The notes under the pieces: generated by a model | Seen by the model: the letters and a program-made list of their open reading frames with translations, nothing else | Told to the model about the DNA's origin: nothing | Database searches by the model: none | Origin: Herbinix sp. | GTDB taxonomy: Bacteria > Bacillota > Clostridia > Lachnospirales > Lachnospiraceae | Assembly: GCA_029256105.1 (NCBI GenBank) | Contig: JAQSYO010000033.1 | Coordinates: 1-36,076, forward strand | Reading direction: 5' to 3' | Length of the DNA: 36,076 bases | Made by a program: the position numbers and the translations under genes | Shown: positions 1 to 7,054 of the stretch, piece by piece | Layout: each line of letters starts with the position of its first letter | How positions within the stretch are numbered: position 1 is the stretch's first letter

Positions 1-1
1 C

Positions 2-253
2 ATTAGAGTAGAGAAGCTCGGAGCGGAAGCGGGAGCAACAATTACTTTTGATCAAGTGCTTGCAGTAAACAACGGCGAATTAGTAGTAGGAAATCCTACT
101 GTAGCTAGCGCTAAGGTTACAGCAACAGTTGTAGAAGAAGGCAAAAACAAAAAAGTTATTGTCTACAGATACAAGAGAAAATCAGGATATCACAAGAAGA
201 ATGGTCATAGACAACCATTTACCAAAGTAAAGATTGAAAAGATTAATGCATAG
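2..253 (+). CDS. rplU: 50S ribosomal protein L21, C-terminal part (5' end outside window)
   Basis: Structural protein of the large ribosomal subunit that binds 23S rRNA. The open frame runs from base 2 without a start codon, so the first roughly 20 residues of a normal protein of about 103 residues are missing. The visible 83 residues carry the L21 signature near the C-terminus (YKRKSGYHKKNGHRQPF) followed by the typical basic end TKVKIEKI. The next gene is prp, starting 11 bases after the stop, then rpmA, which is the standard rplU-prp-rpmA order of Firmicutes. The identity is very secure; only the truncation by the window edge limits the entry. Confidence 0.96.
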   Translation: MRVEKLGAEAGATITFDQVLAVNNGELVVGNPTVASAKVTATVVEEGKNKKVIVYRYKRKSGYHKKNGHRQPFTKVKIEKINA

Positions 254-264
254 GTAAATGTGAT

Positions 265-594
265 ATGATAAAAGTATCCATATATAAAAATGCAGAAAAT
301 TTGATTACTGGCTTTAAACTATCAGGACATGCTGATTATTCCGAATATGGAAGTGATGTCGTATGTGCTGCAGTATCGGCTTTAGCAATCAATACTATAA
401 ATTCTATTGAGAATTTTACCTCAGATAAGTTCCGTATCGAACAGGATGAGAAAAATGGTTTTTTAGAATTTCATGTGATTTCATCGATGAGTAATAATGC
501 TAATCTGCTATTAAGCTCACTAGCCCTAGGGTTACAGGGAATAGAGGACGATTATACCAATAAGTATATCAAAATTACTCAGATTAAATCATAG
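265..594 (+). CDS. prp: Prp, cysteine protease that trims ribosomal protein L27
   Basis: This is the YsxB/Prp family protease that removes the N-terminal extension of L27 before ribosome assembly in Firmicutes. The 109-residue length is normal. The two family signatures are visible: GHADYSEYGSD with the catalytic His22, and VVCAAVSAL with the catalytic Cys34; the 12-residue spacing matches the family. It lies between rplU and rpmA, and the rpmA product does carry the extension that Prp cleaves, so enzyme and substrate are encoded side by side. The start ATG at 265 has only a weak ribosome binding site (AGGT), so translational coupling to rplU is likely. Confidence 0.93.
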   Translation: MIKVSIYKNAENLITGFKLSGHADYSEYGSDVVCAAVSALAINTINSIENFTSDKFRIEQDEKNGFLEFHVISSMSNNANLLLSSLALGLQGIEDDYTNKYIKITQIKS

Positions 595-641
595 TAACGA
601 AGATAACTAATTAGAAATTAGAATTGTAGGAGGTGTAGAAC

Positions 642-929
642 ATGTTAAGAATGAACCTTCAATATTTCGCTCATAAAAAGGGTGTTGGTTCTACCAAAAA
701 TGGTAGAGATTCCGAATCCAAGAGATTGGGTGCAAAAAGAGCAGATGGTCAATTTGTTCTTGCAGGAAATATTCTTTACAGACAACGCGGAACGAAAATC
801 CATCCCGGAGTAAACGTTGGACGCGGTGGCGATGATACATTATTTGCTTTAGTAGACGGCGTAGTAAGATACGAGCGTAAGGGTAGAGACAAGAAACAAG
901 CAAGCGTTCACCCTGTAGAAGCGAAATAG
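642..929 (+). CDS. rpmA: 50S ribosomal protein L27 with a Prp-cleavable N-terminal extension
   Basis: L27 contacts the peptidyl transferase centre through its N-terminal tail. The 95-residue product begins [16 protein letters not shown]. In Firmicutes the conserved extension is cut by Prp just before the AxKKG motif, here between Phe9 and Ala10, exposing AHKKG. Position 8 is Tyr where the second-last residue is usually Phe, a conservative variant. The core motifs [20 protein letters not shown] and [12 protein letters not shown] are intact. A strong ribosome binding site (AGGAGGT) precedes the ATG, and an intrinsic terminator follows 15 bases after the stop, closing the operon. Confidence 0.97.
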   Translation: MLRMNLQYFAHKKGVGSTKNGRDSESKRLGAKRADGQFVLAGNILYRQRGTKIHPGVNVGRGGDDTLFALVDGVVRYERKGRDKKQASVHPVEAK

Positions 930-944
930 TAAACATTCGATATC

Positions 945-986
945 AACCCCAAATTCTCGAGTGATCCGGGATTTGGGGTTCTTTTT
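945..986 (+). terminator. Intrinsic terminator of the rplU-prp-rpmA operon
   Basis: A 10-bp perfect stem (AACCCCAAAT at 945-954 with ATTTGGGGTT at 971-980) with a 16-base loop is followed by CTTTTT. Confidence 0.92.
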
Positions 987-1233
987 GCTCATTAATAAGT
1001 GGGTAAGAGATATGCAAAATCATTTACTTTTATGAATACTAAGAGATGTGAACAGACATATGTGTACTTAACATATGTCGAATGTAATGTTGGAATATGA
1101 TTTTATGTTTCTATGAAACGTTCCAATATATTGCTTGATCTGCAAAATTGATTGTATTTATGGAGGTTTTTGATTATAATAAGCATAATAGTTTTTGGAG
1201 ATAATAATAGTTATAGTTAGATATAGAGAGGAC
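987..1233. other. Non-coding leader region between rpmA and obgE
   Basis: I see no gene here. The region is AT rich and holds two small inverted repeats: GACATATGT (1055-1063) with ACATATGTC (1071-1079), and a TTGGAA/TTCCAA pair (1090-1095 and 1121-1126) enclosing GTTTC-TAT-GAAAC (1107-1119). They are followed by the long hairpin listed at 1234-1294. I could not place a convincing sigma-A promoter for obgE by eye. The stretch may be a structured 5' leader. Confidence 0.5.
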
Positions 1234-1294
1234 AATGCATTTATTTATGACAAATGAAGCTACAATATAAATATTTGTTATAAATAAATGCATT
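1234..1294 (+). promoter_or_regulatory. 22-bp hairpin ending at the obgE ribosome binding site
   Basis: The perfect 15-base arms (1234-1248 and 1280-1294) extend inward by seven more pairs (1249-1255 with 1273-1279, one of them G-U) around a 17-base loop. The right arm ends one base before the Shine-Dalgarno sequence GGCAGGTG (1295-1302). In RNA it would form a long AT-rich stem right beside the translation start. There is no T tract after it, so it is not an ordinary terminator. A role in mRNA stability or translation control is inference. Confidence 0.6.
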
Positions 1295-1307
1295 GGCAGG
1301 TGATAAA

Positions 1308-2591
1308 ATGTTTGCAGATAGAGCAGAGATCCATGTCAGATCTGGTAAAGGCGGCGACGGACATGTGAGTTTTCGTAGGGAGATTTACGTACCGGCGGGT
1401 GGCCCGGATGGTGGTGACGGTGGTAGAGGCGGCGATTTAATATTTGAAGTAGATGAAGGTTTAAATACCCTTACTGATTTTCGTTATATACGAAAATATA
1501 GTGCTGGGGATGGAGAACCGGGAGGGAAAAAGCGTTGCCATGGCAAGGATGGTGACGATATTATTCTTAAGGTTCCTTCCGGAACAGTAATTAAAGAGAA
1601 ACAGACCGGTAAAGTTGTTGTCGATATGTCGCAGGGACATACAAGAGAAGTTATATTAAAAGGCGGTAGAGGCGGTAAGGGCAACATGAATTATGCGACT
1701 GCTACAATGCAGGCACCAGTATATGCACAGCCTGGTCAAAAGGCACAGGAAATGGATCTTCTTTTGGAACTGAAGGTTATTGCTGATGTTGGTTTGGTTG
1801 GTTTCCCGAATGTTGGTAAATCAACATTATTAGCTCGTGTAACCAATGCAAGACCTAAGATTGGTAATTATCATTTTACCACTTTAAGTCCTAATCTTGG
1901 TGTTGTAGATTTAGAGGGTGGTGGCTTTGTAATTGCAGATATCCCTGGACTAATTGAAGGTGCTTCCGAAGGTCTTGGCTTAGGACATGAATTCTTAAGA
2001 CATATTGAGCGAACCAAAGTAATCATCCATTTGGTTGATGCTGCATCTACTGAAGGTAGAGATCCAATTGATGATATCCAAAAAATCAATGCAGAACTTG
2101 CGGCGTATAACCCAGAACTTGCGAAGCGTCCACAGGTAATCGCTGCTAACAAAACTGATGTATTATATGAAGATGATGAAGCTGAGATTCTGAAGAAATT
2201 AAAAGATACCTTTGAGCCACAGGGCATTCCGGTACTTGCAATTTCAGCAGTAAGTGGAAAAGGCATGAAAGAGCTGTTATATCATGTAAAAGGAATGTTG
2301 AATGAACTTGATAGTACTCCGATTGTATTCGAGAAGGAATTCTTCCCTCAAGATCTTGCAAAATCGAATGATCCATATGAGGCTTGGAAGGAAGATGAGC
2401 ATCTATTTGCAGTTGAAGGTCCTAGAATTGAAAGAATGTTGGGCTATACCAATTTAGAATCAGAAAGAGGCTTTGCATTCTTCCAGAACTTCTTAAAAGA
2501 AGGTGGAATTTTAGAGAAATTAGAAGAGTTAGGCATTCAAGAAGGCGACACCGTCAGAATGTATGGACTACAATTTGATTATTATAAATAA
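1308..2591 (+). CDS. obgE: GTPase Obg, ribosome assembly and stress GTPase
   Basis: Essential GTPase associated with 50S subunit maturation and stress responses. Three parts are visible in the 427 residues: the Gly-rich Obg fold (about 1-158, with GGPDGGDGGRGGD), the G domain with Walker A GFPNVGKST, switch DIPGLIEGA, NKTD and the SAVSG element, and a C-terminal OCT domain (about 345-427). A TTG at 1293 is in frame, but I chose the ATG at 1308 because it gives the usual N-terminus MFADRAEIHV and has GGCAGGTG five bases upstream. The gene sits between two long hairpins, one at its ribosome binding site and one over its stop codon. Confidence 0.96.
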   Translation: MFADRAEIHVRSGKGGDGHVSFRREIYVPAGGPDGGDGGRGGDLIFEVDEGLNTLTDFRYIRKYSAGDGEPGGKKRCHGKDGDDIILKVPSGTVIKEKQTGKVVVDMSQGHTREVILKGGRGGKGNMNYATATMQAPVYAQPGQKAQEMDLLLELKVIADVGLVGFPNVGKSTLLARVTNARPKIGNYHFTTLSPNLGVVDLEGGGFVIADIPGLIEGASEGLGLGHEFLRHIERTKVIIHLVDAASTEGRDPIDDIQKINAELAAYNPELAKRPQVIAANKTDVLYEDDEAEILKKLKDTFEPQGIPVLAISAVSGKGMKELLYHVKGMLNELDSTPIVFEKEFFPQDLAKSNDPYEAWKEDEHLFAVEGPRIERMLGYTNLESERGFAFFQNFLKEGGILEKLEELGIQEGDTVRMYGLQFDYYK

Positions 2592-2613
2592 TTGCAAAGC
2601 AATTATTTATAAT
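2581..2613 (+). other. Perfect 15-bp hairpin over the obgE stop codon
   Basis: Bases 2581-2595 are the exact reverse complement of 2599-2613, with an AAA loop. The stem begins in the last obgE codons and includes the TAA at 2589-2591. No T tract follows, so rho-independent termination is doubtful. It could serve as a 3'-end stabiliser or processing site. Confidence 0.6.
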
Positions 2614-2615
2614 AA

Positions 2616-2740
2616 TCAACGAGAAGCTCCGCTTCGAGTCTGATGTTGTATCAACGAGAAGTTCCGCTTCGAGTCTGATGTCGTATCAACGAGAAGCTCC
2701 GCTTCGAGTCTGCATCAAAGAGTCGTTAAACTTCGAGTCT
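2616..2740. repeat. 35-bp tandem repeat, three full copies and one degenerate copy
   Basis: Copies start at 2616, 2651 and 2686 with an exact 35-base period; a shorter diverged copy starts at 2715. The first three copies share TCAACGAGAAGCTCCGCTTC at the start, with C to T at 2662 in copy 2, and continue with GAGTCTGATG or, in the third copy, GAGTCTGCA. Each full copy contains a small hairpin, GAAGC-TCC-GCTTC (G-U tolerant in copy 2). No spacers separate the copies, so it is not a CRISPR array. It is more GC rich than its surroundings. Confidence 0.9.
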
Positions 2741-2778
2741 AACTCATTTAAATAACAATAATAGAAAGGAGCTTACAG

Positions 2779-3093
2779 ATGACAACAAAGCAAAGAGCTT
2801 ATTTAAAAAGTCTTGCTATGACGATAGATCCTATCTATCAGATTGGTAAAGCTGCTTTAACACCTGAGATTACTGAGGGTGTTTCTGGTGCATTAGAAGC
2901 TAGAGAATTAATTAAAATTAATGTATTAAAAAACTGCATGGACGATCCAAAAGAATTGGCGCAAGTATTATCAGAGCGTACTCATTCCGAAATCGTTCAA
3001 GTAATTGGTAAGAAAATTGTTCTTTATAGAGAATCAAAGGAAAAGAAGAAGATCGAACTTCCGGAAGAGAAAAAATCAAAGAGCAAAGCATAA
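2779..3093 (+). CDS. yhbY: YhbY/YqeI family CRM-domain RNA-binding protein
   Basis: Small RNA-binding protein of the CRM (chloroplast RNA splicing and ribosome maturation) family, associated with pre-50S particles in bacteria. The 104 residues contain the CRM core: TTKQRAYLKSLAM, the QIGKAALT turn, ELIKINVLKNC and the GxxG-like loop VIGKKIVLYR. The last 20 residues are a Lys/Glu-rich tail. A good ribosome binding site (AAAGGAG) precedes the ATG. The gene lies between obgE and nadD, a common clostridial arrangement, but here the gap to obgE is filled by the 35-bp repeat. Confidence 0.93.
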   Translation: MTTKQRAYLKSLAMTIDPIYQIGKAALTPEITEGVSGALEARELIKINVLKNCMDDPKELAQVLSERTHSEIVQVIGKKIVLYRESKEKKKIELPEEKKSKSKA

Positions 3094-3172
3094 GTGAAAA
3101 CGGTGAGATTGTAATGTTCTAAGTTATTATAAGATTACGATCTAACAACAGCGTGGAAAGGAAGGTATTGAT

Positions 3173-3796
3173 ATGAAAAAGGTAGGAATAATGGGTGGTA
3201 CCTTTAATCCTATTCATTTTGGTCATTTGTTTCTAGCAGAAAATGCTTATGAGCAGTTAGGCCTTGATCAAGTCCTTTTTATGCCCTCGAAAAATCCTCC
3301 ACATAAAGCGAAACCAGAGCTGATTTCGGATCAACAAAGAGTTGACATGATCTCACTTGCGATTATGAATAATCCGCATTTTTCCATATCCAACATTGAA
3401 CTTGAACGGGAAGGTTGGACGTATACCGCTGATACTTTGACTTTACTAAGGAAGGAAAACTCAGACATTGAGTATTATTTTATAGTAGGTTCGGACTCAC
3501 TCTTTATGATGCAGCATTGGAAGGATCCACAAATTGTCTTTCAGCTTTGTACTGTTGTTGCGGCTAGTCGAGACAATGTGGAAATGGAACGATTGCAACA
3601 AAAGGCCTCCTATTTAAAAGATGAGTTTAATGCAAAAATTTTACTCATCGAGATGCCAACTATACAGATAGCTTCCGCTGTGATTAGGGAGAGGGTAGCT
3701 GAAAACAAAACAGTTCGCTATTATTTACCGGATGATGTAACCGATTATATTACTAAAAATCAGCTTTATCGTGCAAAGCTGGAGGAGTTACAATAA
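3173..3796 (+). CDS. nadD: Nicotinate-nucleotide adenylyltransferase
   Basis: Transfers AMP from ATP to nicotinate mononucleotide to make deamido-NAD, a step shared by de novo and salvage NAD synthesis in the cytosol. The nucleotidyltransferase motif GGTFNPIHFGH is at residues 8-18, and the second ATP-binding segment (SAVIRERV, the ISST-x-IR type element) is near residue 170. PSKNPPHK is the typical substrate loop. The 207-residue length is normal. The stop codon overlaps the yqeK start by one base (TAATG), so the two are translationally coupled. Confidence 0.95.
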   Translation: MKKVGIMGGTFNPIHFGHLFLAENAYEQLGLDQVLFMPSKNPPHKAKPELISDQQRVDMISLAIMNNPHFSISNIELEREGWTYTADTLTLLRKENSDIEYYFIVGSDSLFMMQHWKDPQIVFQLCTVVAASRDNVEMERLQQKASYLKDEFNAKILLIEMPTIQIASAVIRERVAENKTVRYYLPDDVTDYITKNQLYRAKLEELQ

Positions 3797-4371
3797 TGGA
3801 TTTGAATCAGATGAGAGATAGCATGAAAATGCTATTAAAGGAATCTAGATATCGTCATAGTATAGGTGTTGAAGAAGTAGCACATGACTTGGCGATTATT
3901 TATGAATATGATACCACCAAAGCATGTATTGCTGGAATTCTTCATGATTGCGCGAGAAATATCGCCGATGAAGAGCTACTTAAGGAGTGTGAGCGGTATC
4001 ATTTACCCGTTTCTGATATTGAAAGTTCATGTGCTTTTCTATTACACGGTAAAGTTGGAGCGACATATGCACAGCAGAAATATGGTGTTGAAGATGAGGA
4101 GGTTATTGACGCTATCATCTATCATACAACCGGACGTCCAGCGATGACATTATTGGAGAAAATAATATTTACCGCTGATTATATTGAACCATATCGCAAG
4201 CCGCTTCCAAGAATTGATGAAATTAGAAGTACAGCATATATAGAATTAGACAAAGCTGTATACATGATATTAGAAAATACATTAATGTATTTAAAGAATA
4301 CTGGTGCAGTGATTGATATGTTAACAGTTGAAACGCTGGAGTATTATGCTAAAGTGCTGCAAAAAAATTAG
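3796..4371 (+). CDS. yqeK: YqeK, HD-domain diadenosine tetraphosphate hydrolase
   Basis: Members of this family hydrolyse Ap4A symmetrically to two ADP using iron. The HD metal ligands are visible: His21, the His50-Asp51 doublet in GILHDCARN, His84 in FLLHGKVGA, His110 in IIYHTTGRP and Asp128 in FTADYIEP. The 191 residues are a full-length HD domain. It overlaps nadD by one base and precedes rsfS, the usual nadD-yqeK-rsfS order, which ties it to NAD and dinucleotide metabolism next to ribosome silencing. Confidence 0.92.
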   Translation: MDLNQMRDSMKMLLKESRYRHSIGVEEVAHDLAIIYEYDTTKACIAGILHDCARNIADEELLKECERYHLPVSDIESSCAFLLHGKVGATYAQQKYGVEDEEVIDAIIYHTTGRPAMTLLEKIIFTADYIEPYRKPLPRIDEIRSTAYIELDKAVYMILENTLMYLKNTGAVIDMLTVETLEYYAKVLQKN

Positions 4372-4508
4372 AAATAATATAAAGAAAATCATATTTCAGA
4401 CATACAGATTTAGAATGCTATAGAAATAAACGAACCGAATTATGTTTGATTACTACTATAAAATGTAAGTACGTATTCCTGATTTATTTGAAATGAAAGG
4501 GGATTGTT

Positions 4509-4865
4509 ATGGACAATTCAAAAGAAATGGTTAAATTGGCTTATCAAGCTTTGGATGAGAAAAAAGGTGAAGATATTCAGATTATAGAAATCAAGGATAT
4601 TTCCATTATTGCAGATTATTTCATCATTGCAAATGGTACAAACTCCTCCCAAGTAGATGCGCTGGTTCACTCAGTTACTGATACACTTAGCAAGAACGGC
4701 TTCGAGCCAAAAAGAATTGAAGGTGTTCGATCAGCAAGCTGGATTTTAATGGATTATGGCGATGTTATCGTTCATGTATTCTCAAAGGAAGATCGCTTAT
4801 TTTATAATCTTGAGCGTATTTGGAGAGATGGTAAGACGGTTAGCAAAGAACAACTAGAAGATTAA
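4509..4865 (+). CDS. rsfS: Ribosomal silencing factor RsfS
   Basis: RsfS binds L14 on the 50S subunit and blocks joining with 30S when nutrients are short. The 118 residues show the family landmarks: IADYFIIANGTNSSQVDAL in the first half and SWILMDYGDVIVHVF followed by RLFYNLERIW in the second. The ribosome binding site (GAAAGGGG) precedes the ATG. The 137-base gap after yqeK holds nothing I can identify. A terminator follows the gene. Confidence 0.95.
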   Translation: MDNSKEMVKLAYQALDEKKGEDIQIIEIKDISIIADYFIIANGTNSSQVDALVHSVTDTLSKNGFEPKRIEGVRSASWILMDYGDVIVHVFSKEDRLFYNLERIWRDGKTVSKEQLED

Positions 4866-4876
4866 TTATAAAAGTA

Positions 4877-4919
4877 AAACCTTTCAGTACTAGATAGTCG
4901 TAGTTTGGGAGGTTTTTTT
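4877..4919 (+). terminator. Intrinsic terminator after rsfS
   Basis: AAACCTTTCAG (4877-4887) pairs with TTTGGGAGGTTT (4904-4915) with a few G-U pairs, followed by a run of T to 4919. It ends the obgE-to-rsfS block. Confidence 0.8.
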
Positions 4920-4964
4920 ATATAATGAAATGTAGCTCTAACAATTATCATATAGGGGGATATC

Positions 4965-5789
4965 ATGATTATTAAAGCATTAGTTGAAAATACATCAACT
5001 TCAAAAGAATTAAAAAGTATCCATGGTTTAAGTTTATATATTGAAACTCAGAAGCATAAAATCTTGTTTGATTTGGGTCCGGGTAAGTTATTTCTAGAAA
5101 ATGCTCAAAAGATGAATATAAATATTGAGGATATTGATATTGTAATCATTTCGCATGGACATAATGACCATGGCGGAGCATTAAAGGCGTTCTTAAAGAA
5201 TAATCAAAAAGCGAAAATTTATATCAAAGATACGGCATTTGAAGATTATTATATGAGATTGTTATGCTTTAAAATATATGTTGGATTGGATCAAGGTTTA
5301 CATAATAATAATCGAATTATTTTAACAAAGGATTATCTAAAAATTGATGAGGAACTTGAATTATTTTCAAATGTCACGGAGCAGAAGCTCCTTCCTAGTG
5401 CAAATAACAAATTATATAAAAAATCTGGTAAACGATATATAATGGATACCTTTGATCATGAACAAAGCTTAATCTTAAGACAGAATAATACATATACTTT
5501 AATTGCAGGCTGTGCTCATAATGGAATTGTTAATATTCTTAATAAAGCGGAAGATATTATAGGAATGGAAATTAATAAAGTAATCAGTGGATTTCATTTA
5601 TTCCAGCTTTCCTTAGACAAAGCTGAAAACATGGATTATTTACATGAATTAGCGAAGGCATTAAAGAGCAGACGAAGTATTTATTATACCTGTCATTGTA
5701 CTGGAAAGAAACAGTATGATGTTCTGCATAAGGATATGGGAGATCAGATGAATTATATTTCTACAGGGATGACAATTGAATTTGTGTGA
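4965..5789 (+). CDS. Metallo-beta-lactamase-fold hydrolase
   Basis: A 274-residue soluble protein of the metallo-beta-lactamase superfamily. The metal motif HGHNDHGG is at residues 64-71; further likely ligands are His185 in AGCAHNGIVN and a C-terminal His in the GFHLF or CHCTG segments. The overall pattern (VENTS at the N-terminus, LFDLGPG, ISHGHNDHGG, AGCAHNGI, and GFHLF near residue 213) resembles the archaeal/clostridial group annotated as 7,8-dihydropterin-6-methyl-4-(ribofuranosyl)-aminobenzene-phosphate synthase-like hydrolases. The substrate cannot be read from sequence. It is a single gene behind its own ribosome binding site (AGGGGG), convergent with lexA. Confidence 0.82.
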   Translation: MIIKALVENTSTSKELKSIHGLSLYIETQKHKILFDLGPGKLFLENAQKMNINIEDIDIVIISHGHNDHGGALKAFLKNNQKAKIYIKDTAFEDYYMRLLCFKIYVGLDQGLHNNNRIILTKDYLKIDEELELFSNVTEQKLLPSANNKLYKKSGKRYIMDTFDHEQSLILRQNNTYTLIAGCAHNGIVNILNKAEDIIGMEINKVISGFHLFQLSLDKAENMDYLHELAKALKSRRSIYYTCHCTGKKQYDVLHKDMGDQMNYISTGMTIEFV

Positions 5790-6091
5790 CCTTATGTAAC
5801 TTATCTTTAATAAAGGTTGAAGGATGTAAAAACATGGATTTCTGTAATTCTATAATTTCAAGAAGTATCAATTATAGGAAATTCTACGAAGAGTAGTATG
5901 TTAGAAGATCGCAATAAGCCTAGAGTTTAAAATTTGGGTTTGTATGATATTGAAATCATAACGGTAGAGCTTATTAAATGTCTAAGATGCATAAAAGTAG
6001 TGCGATTGAAGAAATGAATTTGATTTGTAAAAATATCTGTTTAACTTATAGTTACAGTCCGTATTGGATGGTAAAAGACAACATTTACTAA
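5790..6091. other. Non-coding stretch between the convergent MBL-fold gene and lexA
   Basis: I see no intact gene. A 20-codon open frame at 5834-5896 (MDFCNSIISR start) faintly recalls the beginning of nitroreductase-type proteins, but it stops at once and nothing downstream in any frame supports it. The rest is AT rich and featureless up to the terminator at 6092. Confidence 0.4.
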
Positions 6092-6193
6092 AAGAAAAAC
6101 TATGCTTAACAAGTTCTTGAACTGACCCCCATATGTTAAACCTAAAATCTAACATATGGGGGTCAGTTCATCTCATTAAGCATGGTTTTTCTT
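6092..6193. terminator. Composite bidirectional terminator between convergent genes
   Basis: The outer arms AAGAAAAACTATGCTTAA (6092-6109) and its near-exact complement (6176-6193, one G-U) give an A tract on one side and a T tract on the other, so it can end transcription of the MBL-fold gene on + and of lexA on -. A separate perfect 21-bp palindrome is nested inside it (6118-6170). Confidence 0.8.
6118..6170. mobile_element. Miniature palindromic element with IS3-like ends
   Basis: A perfect 21-bp inverted repeat (6118-6138 with 6150-6170) encloses only 11 bases. Each end begins TGAACTGACCCCC, which resembles the TG...CA termini of IS3-family elements common in Firmicutes. TCT lies directly on both sides (6115-6117 and 6171-6173), fitting the 3-bp target duplication of that family. 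Removing the element plus one TCT leaves a simple terminator hairpin with a 10-base loop. No transposase gene is present, so movement would depend on one elsewhere. The family assignment is inference. Confidence 0.5.
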
Positions 6194-6264
6194 ATATATG
6201 ATATTAAAACGTCAGATTTATATTTGCTATGTTTAAAAGATATGTAATATGAGAAGAGAATAAT

Positions 6265-6882
6265 CTACATAAACATTCGAAATAACCCAATAACCTTACC
6301 AAGGATGTTAAGGTCGGGTACTATAATTGGATCCATCGTATCATTTTCAGGTTGAAGGCGGTAAAAACCATTCTCCTTATAGAAAGTCTTAACGGTTACT
6401 TCCTCACCAATAAGTGCAACAACAAAGTCACCGTTCTTCGCATGAGACTGTTTCTGAACTAAAATCTTATCTCCGTTGAAGATGCCAACATTAATCATAC
6501 TATCACCTTTTACTTTTAACATGAAAGTGTCTTCATTCGGCATATATTCAGAAGGAATCGGAAAATAACTATCAATATTTTCAACTGCCAAGATTGGCTG
6601 TCCGGCTGTAATCGTACCGATAATTGGCACATTAACCAGTTCGCGTCTTGTCAGATTAAATTCATCATCAATAATTTCAATAGCACGTGGTTTAGAAGGA
6701 TCACGACGTATGTAGCCGTTCTTCTCTAGTGTTTCAAGATGGGAGTGCACGGATGAGGTGGATTTGAGCTTAACCGCTTCACAAATTTCACGAACAGCCG
6801 GCGGATATCCTTTATTTATAATTTGAGATTTTAAATATTCTAATATTTCTTTCTGCTTATTACTTATTCTACCATACCCCAT
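6265..6882 (-). CDS. lexA: LexA, SOS repressor
   Basis: Represses DNA-damage genes and is inactivated by RecA-stimulated self-cleavage. The N-terminal winged helix-turn-helix spans residues 1-66 (VREICEAV, SSVHSHLETLEKNGYI). The autocleavage site is Ala93-Gly94 in TITAGQPIL, and the catalytic pair is Ser128 (GDSM) and Lys165 (VTVKTF). The 205-residue length is normal. The start ATG at 6882 has GGAGG ten bases upstream. It is divergent from a LysM membrane protein, as lexA-yneA in Bacillus, and both promoters carry LexA-type sites, so autoregulation is expected. Confidence 0.96.
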   Translation of the reverse strand: MGYGRISNKQKEILEYLKSQIINKGYPPAVREICEAVKLKSTSSVHSHLETLEKNGYIRRDPSKPRAIEIIDDEFNLTRRELVNVPIIGTITAGQPILAVENIDSYFPIPSEYMPNEDTFMLKVKGDSMINVGIFNGDKILVQKQSHAKNGDFVVALIGEEVTVKTFYKENGFYRLQPENDTMDPIIVPDLNILGKVIGLFRMFM

Positions 6883-6912
6883 AAGTATCTGCCTCCATTT
6901 CCTATTTGCACC

Positions 6913-6941
6913 ATTATAACATACTAATTATAGAAATGCAA
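6913..6941 (-). promoter_or_regulatory. Predicted lexA promoter
   Basis: On the minus strand TTGCAT (6941-6936) is followed after 17 bases by a perfect TATAAT (6918-6913), giving a start near 6906 and a short leader to the lexA ATG at 6882. The LexA-like site at 6941-6952 abuts the -35 box. Confidence 0.65.
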
Positions 6942-7054
6942 AACTTATGTTCTAAAAAGCGAAAAAATGTTTGTAAAACAAAATATATGTTCGAAAATAG
7001 ATATTGACAAACAAATGTACGTTCGGTATAATTGCAATATAGAAACAAACGTTC
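6941..7054. promoter_or_regulatory. Cluster of LexA-type operators between lexA and the LysM gene
   Basis: Four sites fit a (A/G)AA(C/T)-N4-GTTC pattern: AAAC-TTAT-GTTC (6941-6952), AAAT-ATAT-GTTC (6981-6992), AAAT-GTAC-GTTC (7013-7024) and AAAC-AAAC-GTTC (7043-7054). The third lies in the spacer of the LysM gene promoter and the fourth just after its start point; the first abuts the lexA promoter. The right half-site GTTC is invariant and the left half deviates from GAAC, as in relaxed Gram-positive SOS boxes. Function is inferred from position and gene content. Confidence 0.65.
7004..7032 (+). promoter_or_regulatory. Predicted promoter of the LysM (YneA-like) gene
   Basis: A consensus TTGACA (7004-7009) and TATAAT (7027-7032) are spaced by 17 bases, with a LexA-type site inside the spacer. 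The transcript would have a leader of about 220 bases before the ATG at 7261. Confidence 0.8.

Noticed and set aside
1293..1307. TTG at 1293 as the obgE start
   Set aside because: It lies in the hairpin arm without an upstream ribosome binding site; the ATG at 1308 has one and gives the family N-terminus.
2616..2740. Possible CRISPR array because of 35-base direct repeats
   Set aside because: Copies are directly adjacent with no spacers, and no cas genes are present in the window.
5834..5896. Short frame MDFCNSIISRSINYRKF resembling a nitroreductase N-terminus
   Set aside because: Only 20 codons, no ribosome binding site of note, and no other nitroreductase motif can be followed in any frame downstream.
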